A stretch of DNA of 64,000 nt from Pseudomonas sp. UBA5706. GTDB lineage: Bacteria; Pseudomonadota; Gammaproteobacteria; Pseudomonadales; Pseudomonadaceae. The position numbers and the translations under genes were made by a program. The stretch is taken from NCBI RefSeq assembly GCF_002419965.1, contig NZ_DIHC01000006.1, positions 1 through 64,000 of the forward strand, read 5' to 3'. Below the pieces are notes generated by a model. That model did not search any database. It saw only the letters and a program-made list of their open reading frames with translations, and was not told the origin of the DNA. Numbering within the stretch: position 1 is the first letter of the stretch; each line of letters begins with the position of its first letter. Of the stretch, positions 18,444 to 27,334 are shown in pieces.

Positions 18444-18626
18444 TCAGTCGTTGGCAGCGGGCAGGGGGATGCCCGGGAAGATGTTGATCACCGCAGAGCC
18501 GTTTTCACGACCCAAGCCTGCGGTCGAGCCCTGCATGAGTATCGGGTGAGCGCTAGGCGACAGGGAGCGCGCGATGCCCAGGCCCATCTCGCCCAATCCA
18601 ATGACGTCGACATGCTTGTTATCCAT
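18444..18626 (-). pseudogene. ltnD: Remnant of L-threonate dehydrogenase gene, interior deleted
   Basis: Only 60 codons remain. The start, MDNKHVDVIGLGEMGLGIA, is the NAD-binding beginning of 3-hydroxyisobutyrate-dehydrogenase-like LtnD proteins, and the end, SAVINIFPGIPLP, resembles their C-terminus; roughly 240 codons between them are gone without a frame change. The catalytic lysine and substrate-binding parts are therefore missing. It lies 10 bases before otnK in the usual ltnD-otnK-otnC-otnI order. Confidence 0.75.
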
Positions 18627-19250
18627 GAAGCTCTCCCCGCTTGGAGTGCCGGTGTGTCGTCAGCACTCGAACAATGTTTGTTCTGATCGGGTAAGGATAG
18701 TGAACCAGTGATCGGATAATGTTAAGCTTCTTTTTTATTTAACAAATATTAACATTGCTTGTTTTTTGATCAATGCCCGACATCTTCACGACGTGATAGG
18801 GGCTGAGGGATTGGCACACGTCTGCGTCCAGGCGAATTCATTCGCAACCTGAAGAATCGCCACGACGCAACTTAATCAGTTTACTTTCGGATAGTTTCTT
18901 TTGGCATGGTCGCCGGTTATCTGATTTCGAATAATTCTAGAATGAACACGCTCATGGGCTATTGTAATTATTGCGAACAGCTGAATAGCTATTAAGGCGA
19001 GTGCAGGTCGGCAGCAAAATAGCCTTCTGTTGACGTTTTCGTTATTTAAGTGCTCAGACGCTGAAAGCGCCAGCGACGCTATTTTATGGTGTGTCCTGAG
19101 ATGGGGCTTTAGGAGTGGGCCGCTGGTCAGAGTTTTTATAGGCCTCTGCGCGTTGCCTTGACCTTTTGAAGTTTGGCATTAATAGTAAATAGGTAGCGGG
19201 TTGGAGAGTTTGGTCGATTGAAGCAAAGCATGCTTATGGAGATTATCGTT
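18627..19250. other. AT-rich intergenic stretch without recognised gene
   Basis: Apart from the candidate operators near 18669-18756 I see no gene. The stretch is clearly richer in A/T than its surroundings, carries many short TTAA/ATT words, and leads into the low-GC unknown gene at 19251, which suggests that the 18.7-19.7 kb patch entered by transfer. Confidence 0.5.
18669..18756. promoter_or_regulatory. Candidate operators before the ltnD-otn genes
   Basis: GAACAA-TGT-TTGTTC (18669-18683) is a perfect 15-base palindrome 43 bases before the ltnD remnant, and AATGTTAA (18718-18725) is mirrored by TTAACATT (18749-18756). These are reasonable binding sites for the DeoR regulator encoded at 19922-20737; that link is inferred from position. 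Confidence 0.45.
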
Positions 19251-19685
19251 ATGACTGCGATTAGTTTGAAACTAAAAACCGATTTAAGATCAGAAGCTGA
19301 GTTTCGCGGTAAGGTCGAGCCGGAGGGAGATACAGGGTATAAATTTTCCGGCGATCTCACCGCTAGCTGCAAGCTGGACAGGAAAGCCACGGGCTTTGAT
19401 AACATTGTGCGACTTGGACATGGCAGCTCATCAGGCGAATATACGTATCTGGAGTTCAAGCTCGTTGGAGACTCGAATAACACCTTTATAGTGAGAGGCC
19501 AAGGAACAAGGGCGGCTGAGGATTCGGTGGATTTTCGTCTGGGTATTAATGAGGGTTTCAAGGGTAGCTACATTGACGGGAGTAAAGTAACCGTTGATAT
19601 AGAGGAAGATTCTACCAGATCCTCTCCATTAGAGAGTTACGTTACCGCTGTGAACTCAAAAATCGATTTATCACGCAAAGAATGA
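19251..19685 (+). CDS. Unknown small protein, low GC
   Basis: A 144-residue protein that I do not recognise. ATG 19251 is chosen because GGAG (19238-19241) is nine bases before it; a TTG at 19218 would add 11 residues. There is no signal peptide or membrane segment. The sequence alternates polar and hydrophobic residues (ISLKLKTD, YKFSGDLTASCKLD, YTYLEFKLVGDSNNTFIV), suggesting an all-beta fold, with a charged tail. Base composition is lower in GC than the flanks and it lies alone between the otn remnant and its regulator on the opposite strand, consistent with recent acquisition. Confidence 0.6.
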   Translation: MTAISLKLKTDLRSEAEFRGKVEPEGDTGYKFSGDLTASCKLDRKATGFDNIVRLGHGSSSGEYTYLEFKLVGDSNNTFIVRGQGTRAAEDSVDFRLGINEGFKGSYIDGSKVTVDIEEDSTRSSPLESYVTAVNSKIDLSRKE

Positions 19686-19921
19686 CCCCGCAGAAAAAAT
19701 AAAGGGTGAAGTGGGCGTTGATGCGAGTGCCCACGTCCACCGTCTTTATCGGTGTTATTATTTTCAGTTTCGTTAAATGCCTTTCCGTCGGCAGTGGTTG
19801 TGCCTTCGCGATCCGCTACTTCGCCTTTATCGCCTCAGATAGGTATTGAGAACCAAAGACATCTTCATGCAATAGCACATGGCAAACTGTTCAGGCTACA
19901 AATACTAATCCAGCGTCAGCG

Positions 19922-20737
19922 TTATCGCTCAACCGAAGCCAACATCACATCCACTCCAAGGGCCCGGATGCTTTCAGCCGCCGCTTCCGCCAGTCCGTTA
20001 TCGCTGATGATCGTGTCGAACTGCTCAAGCCCGGCCACTTTGTACATGCCGAACGTGCCGTACTTGGAGCTGGTGGTCAGTAACACACTGCGCGAGGCCG
20101 CGTGCATGGCAGCTTGCTTGACCTCGACCTTCAGCGCTGAAGGGGTGGTCGTGCCACGCTGCAAATCCCACGAGCTGGTCGACATGAACGCCACATCCGT
20201 AGCCAGTTGCCGCAAGGTCGCCGCCGCCAGCCCGCCGACGCAGGAGCGGTTGGGATGATCCAGCAGGCCGCCGGTGTGAATCACGTCCACGTGCGTGGCA
20301 TCGGCCAGTGCATTGACCACGCCGAAGTCGTTGGTGACCACCGTCATGCCTGATAGGGCGGCAATGTACGGCACAATTTCCAACGTGCTGGTCCCGGCGT
20401 CCAGGTACACGGTCATCTCGGCATGCAGCAGCCCGGCGGCCAGTTTCGCCATGGCCTGCTTGTGCGGCAGTTCGATCACCGCCTTGGACTGATGGCTTGG
20501 CTCGCTGTGAACCTGACTGGCGATGCGCACGCCGCCGGTGACCGAATAAGCGCGGCCACTCTGTTCGAGCAAGGCAATATCGCGGCGGATGGTCATGTGC
20601 GAGCAGTCGAACATCTCCATCAGCTGATGCACGCTTAACACTTGATGCCTGCGCAGCTGGCGCATTATCAACTCCCTGCGCTGATCGGGAATCATGGGCG
20701 CTGCACCACTGACGGTGGTGTCTTCTTCGCTGGACAT
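19922..20737 (-). CDS. DeoR-family transcriptional regulator
   Basis: A 271-residue repressor. A DeoR helix-turn-helix (residues about 17-72, with HMTIRRDIALLEQSGRAYSVTGG) is followed by the sugar-phosphate sensor domain (VYLDAGTSTLEIVPYI, VVTNDFGVVNALA, ISDNGL). DeoR proteins of this kind accompany ltnD-otn operons and respond to a phosphorylated sugar acid. It reads in the same direction as the otn genes, separated from them by 1.3 kb that includes the unknown gene at 19251. Confidence 0.88.
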   Translation of the reverse strand: MSSEEDTTVSGAAPMIPDQRRELIMRQLRRHQVLSVHQLMEMFDCSHMTIRRDIALLEQSGRAYSVTGGVRIASQVHSEPSHQSKAVIELPHKQAMAKLAAGLLHAEMTVYLDAGTSTLEIVPYIAALSGMTVVTNDFGVVNALADATHVDVIHTGGLLDHPNRSCVGGLAAATLRQLATDVAFMSTSSWDLQRGTTTPSALKVEVKQAAMHAASRSVLLTTSSKYGTFGMYKVAGLEQFDTIISDNGLAEAAAESIRALGVDVMLASVER

Positions 20738-21028
20738 TCAGGCTCCTGGGGCATCGGCACGCTTTCGCGGTGGCTGGCATCTTAGCCAATCGTTCGCGTT
20801 GTGGCAGCACTCAAAGGTGGGCGCCGCAAAATGGGTGGCTGTGTGCGATGCGTTAAATCCATCTATCCTTCGCGACGCGCAGGCCACTGGCCGATCCGCC
20901 GAGGTCGTGGGCGACTCGCCTACACGCCCATGTCGAAGAACCTTTCGCTGCGCGGTGGCTCTTAGCTGTGGGCAGATAATGCCCGGAACGCTTCTGATGA
21001 AGCTCAAAAATTCAAAAGGATGATGCAA

Positions 21029-21415
21029 ATGACCGTTGCCTTCTGGTGCGTGTTGATCGTGATTCTGTTGCCGCTGGTGTGCACCTCGATTGCCAAGTTC
21101 AGCAGCGGCAAGTTTGGCGCCCGGCAAAACCACAACCCGCGGGATTTCCTCGATAAACTCGAAGGTCTGCCGCGTCGTGCCCATGCTGCGCAACAGAACA
21201 GCTTCGAAGCGATTCCCGGATTTGCCGCCGGGGTGATCATCGCCCACGTGGCAGGCGTCGCGCAGTTGGTGACCATCGACGTGCTGGCGGTGCTGTTCGT
21301 CACCAGCCGCCTGCTGTACATCATCTTCTATCTGGCGGATCTCGCGGCGCTGCGCTCGCTGGTGTGGTTCATCGGTCTGGCGCTGGTGGTTGCGTTGTTT
21401 GGCGTTTCGGTCTGA
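21029..21415 (+). CDS. MAPEG family membrane protein
   Basis: A 128-residue protein with four hydrophobic helices, of the MAPEG (membrane-associated eicosanoid and glutathione metabolism) family. NPRDFLDKLEGLPRRAHAAQQNSFEA contains the conserved R-x-x-x-A-x-x-N-x-x-E glutathione-site pattern and FVTSRLLYIIFYLADLAALRS the second family segment. The bacterial role is not established. AAGGA at 21016-21020 favours ATG 21029 over the ATGs at 21020 and 21023. Confidence 0.85.
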   Translation: MTVAFWCVLIVILLPLVCTSIAKFSSGKFGARQNHNPRDFLDKLEGLPRRAHAAQQNSFEAIPGFAAGVIIAHVAGVAQLVTIDVLAVLFVTSRLLYIIFYLADLAALRSLVWFIGLALVVALFGVSV

Positions 21416-21500
21416 TCGTTCGGTCATTGGTTTTCATGGTGCAGGTTCAGGCGATCCATTTTTTCAGCGTGGGGATGCCGCGCCCTCCAAGAGCGTTGCC

Positions 21501-21971
21501 GTGAAAAGATCGCTGAGCAGTTCGTTGTTAAAGGTCACGGGGATGGTGCTGGTCGCCGGTTTGACGCTTGTCGCCTGCGGTGGAGTCGACCCTGATTCGC
21601 CGTTGGGCCAGCGCAAGGCCATCTTCAAGCAGATGCTCAAGACCAGTGAAGACATCGGCGGCATGTTGCGCGGCCGCTTGCCGTTCGACGGCACCAGGTT
21701 CGCCGAAGGTGCAGTCAGGCTCGACGCACTTTCGCACGAACCTTGGAAGCATTTCCCTGCGGTGAAAGAGGCCGAGCACACAAGCGCCAAGGACGCCGTC
21801 TGGCAACGGCAGGCGCGGTTTCAGGAATTGGCTCGGGCGCTGGAGGCCCGAACCGGCGAACTGGTGCTAGCCACGCAGCAATTGCAGCTGAGCCCGGCAA
21901 ACATGATCGCGCCGATGAACAACGTCGAAGCTGCGTGCGATGCGTGTCACAAGGAGTTTCGAAATCACTGA
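21501..21971 (+). CDS. Lipoprotein cytochrome c' family protein
   Basis: A 156-residue cytochrome c' (class II) with one haem site, CDACH, at the C-terminus of a four-helix bundle. GTG 21501 gives a lipoprotein signal (VKRSLSSSLLKVTG, then LVAGLTLVAC with lipobox LVAC), so it should be anchored facing the periplasm, unlike the soluble cytochromes c'. An ATG at 21543 with AAAGG before it is the alternative but would lose the signal's positive start. Members bind NO and may detoxify it. Confidence 0.8.
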   Translation: MKRSLSSSLLKVTGMVLVAGLTLVACGGVDPDSPLGQRKAIFKQMLKTSEDIGGMLRGRLPFDGTRFAEGAVRLDALSHEPWKHFPAVKEAEHTSAKDAVWQRQARFQELARALEARTGELVLATQQLQLSPANMIAPMNNVEAACDACHKEFRNH

Positions 21972-21993
21972 CGCTTGGCCGTTCAGGTAGACG

Positions 21994-22413
21994 TCATTCG
22001 TCATCTTCATCGGGCTGTAATTGCTCCAGCTTCTGCTGTTCGTCCTGCAATTCCTTGCGCGATTCGGCGAGTTTATCTTTGCGCTTATTGATTTTGTCGG
22101 GGTCGCCCTTTTTCATGGCTTTGTCCAGATCCGCCTGCCGCGTGCTGACCTCGCGCTTGGCGTCGAGCACTTTCTTTTCCTGCTCCTTGAGCAGGCTGGC
22201 ATCGGTACAGTTGGCGGATACTTCGCTCAGTGCCTTTTCCAGGCCGGCTTGCTGATTGTCGTTGCCCGCCGCCTTGGCCTGTTCGAGTTGGGCGCTGATC
22301 GCCTGGCGCTTGGCCGCACAGCCGCTCAGCTCGGGCGCTTGCTCGGCGGCGAACGTGGGCGCCGCCAATAACCCCAGGACGGTGAACACCCACAATGGTG
22401 ACAAGAACTTCAT
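21994..22413 (-). CDS. DUF1090 periplasmic protein
   Basis: A 139-residue exported protein: signal peptide about 1-22 (ending APTFAAE), then a DUF1090 (YqjC-like) domain with the conserved CAAKRQAISAQLEQAK and NCTDASLL segments whose two cysteines may bond, then a long charged coiled coil (KLAESRKELQDEQQKLEQLQ). YqjC-type proteins are periplasmic and of unknown role. ATG 22413 follows AAGGAG. It may be co-transcribed from the ligB side, which lies 59 bases upstream. Confidence 0.88.
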   Translation of the reverse strand: MKFLSPLWVFTVLGLLAAPTFAAEQAPELSGCAAKRQAISAQLEQAKAAGNDNQQAGLEKALSEVSANCTDASLLKEQEKKVLDAKREVSTRQADLDKAMKKGDPDKINKRKDKLAESRKELQDEQQKLEQLQPDEDDE

Positions 22414-22472
22414 GAATACTCCTTGAGAAACACATTCCCGGGCTATTGAACCGTCGCCCGGGATAAAAATGA

Positions 22473-24155
22473 CTAAAAACCCTTGATGCCTTGCTCCCGC
22501 AGCTGCCTGCTCAATGCCTGCACGTGCGGGTCCTGAAAAAATGCATGCAACTGCCTCGCACGGCCAGGGCCAATCCCGGACTCTGCTTGCCACTCATCGA
22601 TGCTGCGGGCTGCTAGCCCGGACCAGGAGTCGCCCAGATGCGCATGGGCGGCGGGCGGTAAACCGATGGCTTTGAGCCAAGTTTCGAACGATTGTTCGCG
22701 CGCCCCCTGAAAACTCCCCAACAGTCTAGCGCTGCTGCGCTCACCGAGGCCGGGAATATTGCGCAGTTGGGCAGCGTCCAGGTGCATCCAGGCCAATAGA
22801 TCGTCCATCACGCCAGCGTTGATCAGCTTGTCCCAGGTACCCGGTCCTACACCACTGAGCGCAAGGCCCTTCTTGCTGCTGAGCCATTTCAGGCGCTCCC
22901 GAAACTGACGCTCGCAACCCTCGGTCGGCTGCCAGCAACTGAGCGGGTGGTAGTCTGCCGCATTCGGTACAGGTAACGGGATACGATCGACACTTCGTGT
23001 CACAACTTCGTCCAGTCGCGGAATGGTCAGCCCGGCCAAGCTGATGGCCACCTGGTCACCGGGGCGAATATCCAGCCTCTGCCAGCGTTTTAGCGACCCC
23101 GCGCTCACCCGGCTGATCGTGCGGTCATCCAGATGCACCGGTTCGACATCCAGCACCGGCGTGATTTTCCCGCTGCGGCCCACGTTGAAATTCACTTTGC
23201 GTACTTCAGCCAGCACCCGTGCGAACGGGTATTTCCATGCGGCGATCCAGTAAGGCGCTTTCGCCTGCCAGCGCTGTGCCGGCGGGCGCTCGCCCTGACG
23301 AATCACCACGCCATCGCTGGCGAATGGCAAAGGATGTCTGTACCAGTGCTCCCGCCAATTCTTCGCCTGAGCAAAGCCCTGCATCGGTTCGCTGAAACGC
23401 AGGCTGTCTTCGAAACCCAGTGCTCGCAGGCTGGCAAGGCGTTCGCGCATGCCTGCCGGCCCATCTGGCCAGTCCCAGATAAACAGGCCAACCTGCGCGC
23501 CCTCATCTTCACTGATGGCATTACGTGCCAGCAATCCCGCTACTTTGCTGCGGGCATTGAGACTTCCTGCTTTGGCCTGGACATGGTCTTTCAGTCGCCA
23601 ATACAGCTCGCCTTGTAATACCAACGTGTCCTGCCAAGCAATATGGCGGGGGATCGCCTCGATTCGCTGAGCATGTCCGGTCCAGTTCTGCCCCTTGATT
23701 CCATCACCGCGGCTGATCGCCTGCACCAGCGTGCCCTTCTCATAAACCAGCGTGACAGCGACGCCATCGACCTTCGGTTGTATCCAAAGGTCATTTCGTC
23801 CGTTGAGCCACGCACGCACGGCGACTTCATCGCGCAGCTTGTTCAGCCCGGTATGGGGAATCGGGTGAGCGACCGGCCCGCCGGCGGTTTTCAGCGGGTT
23901 ATCGGTGATCGAGTGGCTGGCAAAGCAGGCTCGAAGGTACTCAAGGCGCTGGCGCGATTGGTCATAAAGCTCGTCGGCCACCAGTGACACACCCTGTCGA
24001 TGGTAGCTGTCGTCCCATCGCTCGATTTGCGCCTGTTGCAGGGCTATCTCGCTTCTGGCTTTTACCGGTGACCAGTCAGGACAGGTTTGAGCCTCGGCGA
24101 AGGTGAACAGGGTGGCGGACAATGTGAGAACGGTCACGCGGAGGGAGAAGGGCAT
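22473..24155 (-). CDS. ligB: NAD+-dependent DNA ligase LigB
   Basis: A 560-residue second NAD-dependent ligase. The adenylated lysine is K128 in KVDG; the nucleotidyltransferase domain runs to about 310, then an OB fold and a helix-hairpin-helix region (LRNIPGLGERSSARLLG). BRCT is absent, as usual for LigB. The start MPFSLRVTVLTLSATLFTFAEAQTCP looks like a signal peptide with an early cysteine, which E. coli LigB also shows; its meaning for a DNA ligase is unsettled. ATG 24155 follows AAGGAAG. Confidence 0.9.
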   Translation of the reverse strand: MPFSLRVTVLTLSATLFTFAEAQTCPDWSPVKARSEIALQQAQIERWDDSYHRQGVSLVADELYDQSRQRLEYLRACFASHSITDNPLKTAGGPVAHPIPHTGLNKLRDEVAVRAWLNGRNDLWIQPKVDGVAVTLVYEKGTLVQAISRGDGIKGQNWTGHAQRIEAIPRHIAWQDTLVLQGELYWRLKDHVQAKAGSLNARSKVAGLLARNAISEDEGAQVGLFIWDWPDGPAGMRERLASLRALGFEDSLRFSEPMQGFAQAKNWREHWYRHPLPFASDGVVIRQGERPPAQRWQAKAPYWIAAWKYPFARVLAEVRKVNFNVGRSGKITPVLDVEPVHLDDRTISRVSAGSLKRWQRLDIRPGDQVAISLAGLTIPRLDEVVTRSVDRIPLPVPNAADYHPLSCWQPTEGCERQFRERLKWLSSKKGLALSGVGPGTWDKLINAGVMDDLLAWMHLDAAQLRNIPGLGERSSARLLGSFQGAREQSFETWLKAIGLPPAAHAHLGDSWSGLAARSIDEWQAESGIGPGRARQLHAFFQDPHVQALSRQLREQGIKGF

Positions 24156-24462
24156 TTGAGCTTCCTTGCCTGGGGATAAGCGAGCAAGGCTAAGCGGTGC
24201 CAGCACAACATTCGCGCCTGCGTGGTTACCGCATTTGTCGAAGCACAATCCAGCATTTGCACGTGGCTACGTGCCTGCATCGAAGCCGCTGAAGGCCGCC
24301 AAACGTCTTACTTTCAGCCCTCGTATGACCATCCGTCACTCTTGGCGAACTCTGCGTGTTGCCGCTGGCTCAATCCTTTGTAACGAGTCTGTTGTCCGGT
24401 ACGAACCGCGACGGTAACCCGGCCGTATCCAATGCCGTGCGCGCCTTTTCTTTAGATGGAAG
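24156..24462. other. Divergent intergenic region between ligB and the YqjD-type operon
   Basis: About 300 bases that must carry the ligB and operon promoters. I see no gene and no clear consensus promoter; the right end is moderately T-rich. Confidence 0.5.
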
Positions 24463-25245
24463 ATGGTGAATGACATGCCTACTACGTACGAGACCTCTCA
24501 AGGCGAAGAACGCCGGACACCGCCCCCCGCCGAGCACCTACAGGATCTGCAGGATGATGCCCAGGCCCTGTTGAATACCGCTCGCGAGCAAGGTTCGGCC
24601 AAGCTGGACGAATACCGCGGCACCGCAGCCGACCAGCTCGAAAGCCTGGCCCAGACTGCGCAATCCGCCGCCGAGCAAATGCAGGACAAAGACACATTGG
24701 GCCTTTCGAACTACGTGACCGATGCAGCGCAGAGCCTGACCACGCTGGCTGACAACCTGCGCAACAAAAGCGCCGAAGAACTGTTACAGCAGACCGGGCA
24801 GCTGGCTCGCGACAATCCGGCCTTGTTTCTGGCAGGCAGCATCGCGCTGGGCTTTGGCCTGTCGCGCTTCTTGCGAGCCTCCAAGCCCGATATCAACGCG
24901 AGCGCAAGCCCAGCCTCTGGCGATGAGAGCGAGCAGAACGGCACCTGGAAGCGTGATAAACCCGGATACGCCGCAGGCCCGCAGGGCGCTGACGAAGGGT
25001 TTACAGCCAGTGGAGCGGATGTGCACCACAGCGGGCAGCCAGAGAATGCTCGCTCTACGGAAGGCCAATTCTCCTCCTCCTCTTCCTCCGCCGCGGGTGC
25101 CGCGGACTCCGGGATTAAACCGTCCGGCGCAGAACTGGGCAGTTTCGAGAACAATGACCCCTACGCAGGCTCCTCAACCACCGGTAGCCAGCCAGGAAGC
25201 GTCATTCCTGTACAGCCCACGCCGAAACGTGAAGGAGAACTGTGA
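24463..25245 (+). CDS. YqjD/ElaB-like membrane-anchored protein (first of three)
   Basis: A 260-residue protein with a helical, Ala/Gln/Glu-rich N-terminal half (coiled coil about 20-115), one membrane helix (NPALFLAGSIALGFGLSRFLRAS, about 123-145) and a long disordered Ser/Gly/Pro tail with a serine run. Sequences of this kind are annotated as nutrient-deprivation-induced or YqjD-like. It begins a tightly packed trio with a holin-X-type protein and a DUF3618 protein (TGATG overlaps), a set conserved in Pseudomonas and probably acting at the inner membrane under stress. ATG 24475 is an alternative start. Confidence 0.75.
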   Translation: MVNDMPTTYETSQGEERRTPPPAEHLQDLQDDAQALLNTAREQGSAKLDEYRGTAADQLESLAQTAQSAAEQMQDKDTLGLSNYVTDAAQSLTTLADNLRNKSAEELLQQTGQLARDNPALFLAGSIALGFGLSRFLRASKPDINASASPASGDESEQNGTWKRDKPGYAAGPQGADEGFTASGADVHHSGQPENARSTEGQFSSSSSSAAGAADSGIKPSGAELGSFENNDPYAGSSTTGSQPGSVIPVQPTPKREGEL

Positions 25246-25661
25246 TGGCCGTCAATTCTGATCTGCCCCCTCGCGAGGGCGTGGAAGGCGACACCTCGGT
25301 GCTGGGCCTGATTCGTCAACTGGCCCATGAAGTACCGGTATTGGTCGGCAAGGAACTGGCGCTGGCAAAGGCTGAGATACGCGCCTCAATCGAAACCACC
25401 AAGGCGGGTGTAAGTGCGGTCGCGGGCGGGGCGGTGGTCATGCTCGCCGGGCTGGTGATTTTGCTGATGGCAGCGGTGTATGCCTTGGCAATGGTCCTGG
25501 CGCCTTGGCTGGCTGCACTGATCGTGGGCGTCGTGGCGATGCTGGTCGGCTATTTGATGATTAAGGCCGGCAAGAAGCAGTTCGAACCGTCCCACTTCAC
25601 GCCCGAACGCACCATGAATTCCTTGCATAAAGACAAGCAAGCCATTCAGAGGAAAGTCTGA
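25245..25661 (+). CDS. Phage holin family / YqjE-like membrane protein (second of three)
   Basis: A 138-residue protein of the putative holin-X (PF07332-type) superfamily: an N-terminal amphipathic helix with ELALAKAEI and two membrane helices (about 60-110, VVMLAGLVILLMAAVYALA and LAALIVGVVAMLVGYLMI). Not a phage gene here. Its ATG overlaps the preceding stop (TGATG) and GGAGAA precedes it, so it is translated with its neighbours. Confidence 0.82.
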   Translation: MAVNSDLPPREGVEGDTSVLGLIRQLAHEVPVLVGKELALAKAEIRASIETTKAGVSAVAGGAVVMLAGLVILLMAAVYALAMVLAPWLAALIVGVVAMLVGYLMIKAGKKQFEPSHFTPERTMNSLHKDKQAIQRKV

Positions 25662-26551
25662 TGAACAACGATAACAGTTTCGCTAATCAAGACAGTCTCG
25701 ACAGCACGACCCGGTTCGAAGCCGACTCGCAAAAGACTCCTGAAGAACTGGAGCTGGAGATCGATCAACGCAGGGCCAGTATCGGCAGTTTGGTGGACGC
25801 GCTGGAAAGCAAGCTCTCGCCGGGTCAGATGGTCGACCAAGCGCTGGCTTACGCCAAAGGCAACGGCGGCGAGTTTTTCACCAATCTGGGCAATACCGTC
25901 AAAGCCAATCCTTTACCGACCGTTCTCACTTCGGTGGGCCTGCTATGGCTGGCACTGGGGCAAAATCGCAAGCCTGCTAGCGATGAAGGCTCAGTGTTTG
26001 GGGGGCTTGCTGATCGCGCCAGCGGTATCGCCGAACAGGTGGGTGATACCTTTGGTAATGCCAAGGCACGGGTCCAGGAAACCGCTGCCAAAATGAAAGC
26101 CAAGGCCAGTCACGTGTCCGATCAGGCCAGTGGTTTGGGCGACAGTGTCAGTGACCTCGGGCACCGTGCTCAGGATGGCTTGTCCGACGCCAACGCCCGC
26201 CTGCACTCGGGTGCACAACAGGCAGGCGAAACCCTGCGCCGCCAGGGGCAAAATCTGCAGTCCAGCCTGACTTACATGCTGCGCGAGCAACCCTTGGCAG
26301 TTGCCGCCATCGGGGTTGCGTTGGGTGCCGCACTTGGCGCCGCACTGCCTGCCACGGAGAAGGAAAACCAGCTCATGGGCGCCGCCAGCGACAAGGTGAC
26401 CGGCCGGGTCAAAGACTTGGCGACCGACACCTATAGCAAGGCCAGCGACATGGGCAAGGATTTCGTCGATAACGTGAAGTCCCAAGCCGCTGCTCAACCG
26501 CCGAAACCGGAGGCTGGCGGCGACGCGCCGCCCAACGCGTCAGCCGTGTAA
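25661..26551 (+). CDS. DUF3618 domain protein (third of three)
   Basis: A 296-residue protein. The N-terminal DUF3618 part (about 25-75: TPEELELEIDQRRASIGSLVDALESKLSPG) is followed by a first hydrophobic segment (PTVLTSVGLLWLALG), a long apolipoprotein-like amphipathic helix region rich in Ala/Gln/Lys/Asp (about 125-205), a second membrane segment (PLAVAAIGVALGAALGAALP) and another helical tail. Its ATG overlaps the stop of the gene before. A terminator follows, closing the trio. Confidence 0.82.
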   Translation: MNNDNSFANQDSLDSTTRFEADSQKTPEELELEIDQRRASIGSLVDALESKLSPGQMVDQALAYAKGNGGEFFTNLGNTVKANPLPTVLTSVGLLWLALGQNRKPASDEGSVFGGLADRASGIAEQVGDTFGNAKARVQETAAKMKAKASHVSDQASGLGDSVSDLGHRAQDGLSDANARLHSGAQQAGETLRRQGQNLQSSLTYMLREQPLAVAAIGVALGAALGAALPATEKENQLMGAASDKVTGRVKDLATDTYSKASDMGKDFVDNVKSQAAAQPPKPEAGGDAPPNASAV

Positions 26552-26564
26552 TACCCGCCTCAAC

Positions 26565-26592
26565 AAGGCCGCCTGCGGTGAGGCGGCCTTTA
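26565..26592 (+). terminator. Terminator after the DUF3618 gene
   Basis: AAGGCCGCCT and AGGCGGCCTT pair around GCGGTG, ending in a short T run. Confidence 0.85.
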
Positions 26593-26712
26593 TTGCTCAG
26601 CGTCAGCGAGCGGTACAGTCCCGATGCATTTCGTTTTGCAGCTGTCTCTTGAGCCCATTCAAGCGGCATGCAAAATGGTGCCTTAATTCTGTGCCTGAAA
26701 GGACGCCCAGCA

Positions 26713-27333
26713 ATGGACCTCTCGACCCTCGCCGTTTTCATTCCCGCCTGCTTCGCCCTGAACATGGCCCCTGGCCCTAACAACCTGTTGTCGATCAGCA
26801 ACGCCTCGCGTTACGGATTTATCCGCGCGTGTACAGGCGGGCTAGGACGGCTGCTGGCATTCGCGATCATGATTGCCCTGGCGGCGGTAGGTCTGACTGC
26901 CGTTTTGCATACTTCAGAATGGCTGTTCCACGTGATCAAGATCATTGGCGCGGCGTATCTGTTCTACCTGGCCATCCAACTGTGGCGCGCTTCGGCGCAA
27001 TCCCACATTGAAGAAACGACCGCGCAAGGCGGACTGCGGCGGCTGGCGCAGCAAGAGTTTCTGGTCGCCATCGGCAACCCCAAGGCGATTCTGCTGTTCA
27101 CCGCATTCTTGCCGCAGTTTGTCGATCACTCAGGTGCTGTCACTACCCAGTTCGTACAACTGGGCGCGATGTTTCTGGCGCTCGAATGCATGGCCATCGC
27201 CCTGTATGGCTACATGGGTATCCACGCTCGCCGCCTGTTCGCCAGACCGAGTGGCAAGCGCTTGTTCAATCGGCTGTGCGCGGGCTTGTTGGCCAGCGCT
27301 GCGTCGTTTTTGCTGGTAGCACGGCGCGCATAA
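26713..27333 (+). CDS. LysE/RhtB family amino-acid exporter
   Basis: A 206-residue inner-membrane transporter of the LysE/RhtB group with five to six hydrophobic segments. The family signature MAPGPNNLLSISNASRYGF near residue 18 and the later GNPKAILLFTAFLPQFV are clear. It should export an amino acid or related metabolite by proton exchange; the substrate is not readable. ATG 26713 follows AAAGGA. It converges on the toxin genes. Confidence 0.9.
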   Translation: MDLSTLAVFIPACFALNMAPGPNNLLSISNASRYGFIRACTGGLGRLLAFAIMIALAAVGLTAVLHTSEWLFHVIKIIGAAYLFYLAIQLWRASAQSHIEETTAQGGLRRLAQQEFLVAIGNPKAILLFTAFLPQFVDHSGAVTTQFVQLGAMFLALECMAIALYGYMGIHARRLFARPSGKRLFNRLCAGLLASAASFLLVARRA

Positions 27334-27334
27334 C

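Noticed and set aside
25245..25661. Holin-family gene as sign of a prophage
   Set aside because: Neighbours are a chromosomal conserved trio; no phage structural, lysis or integration genes.
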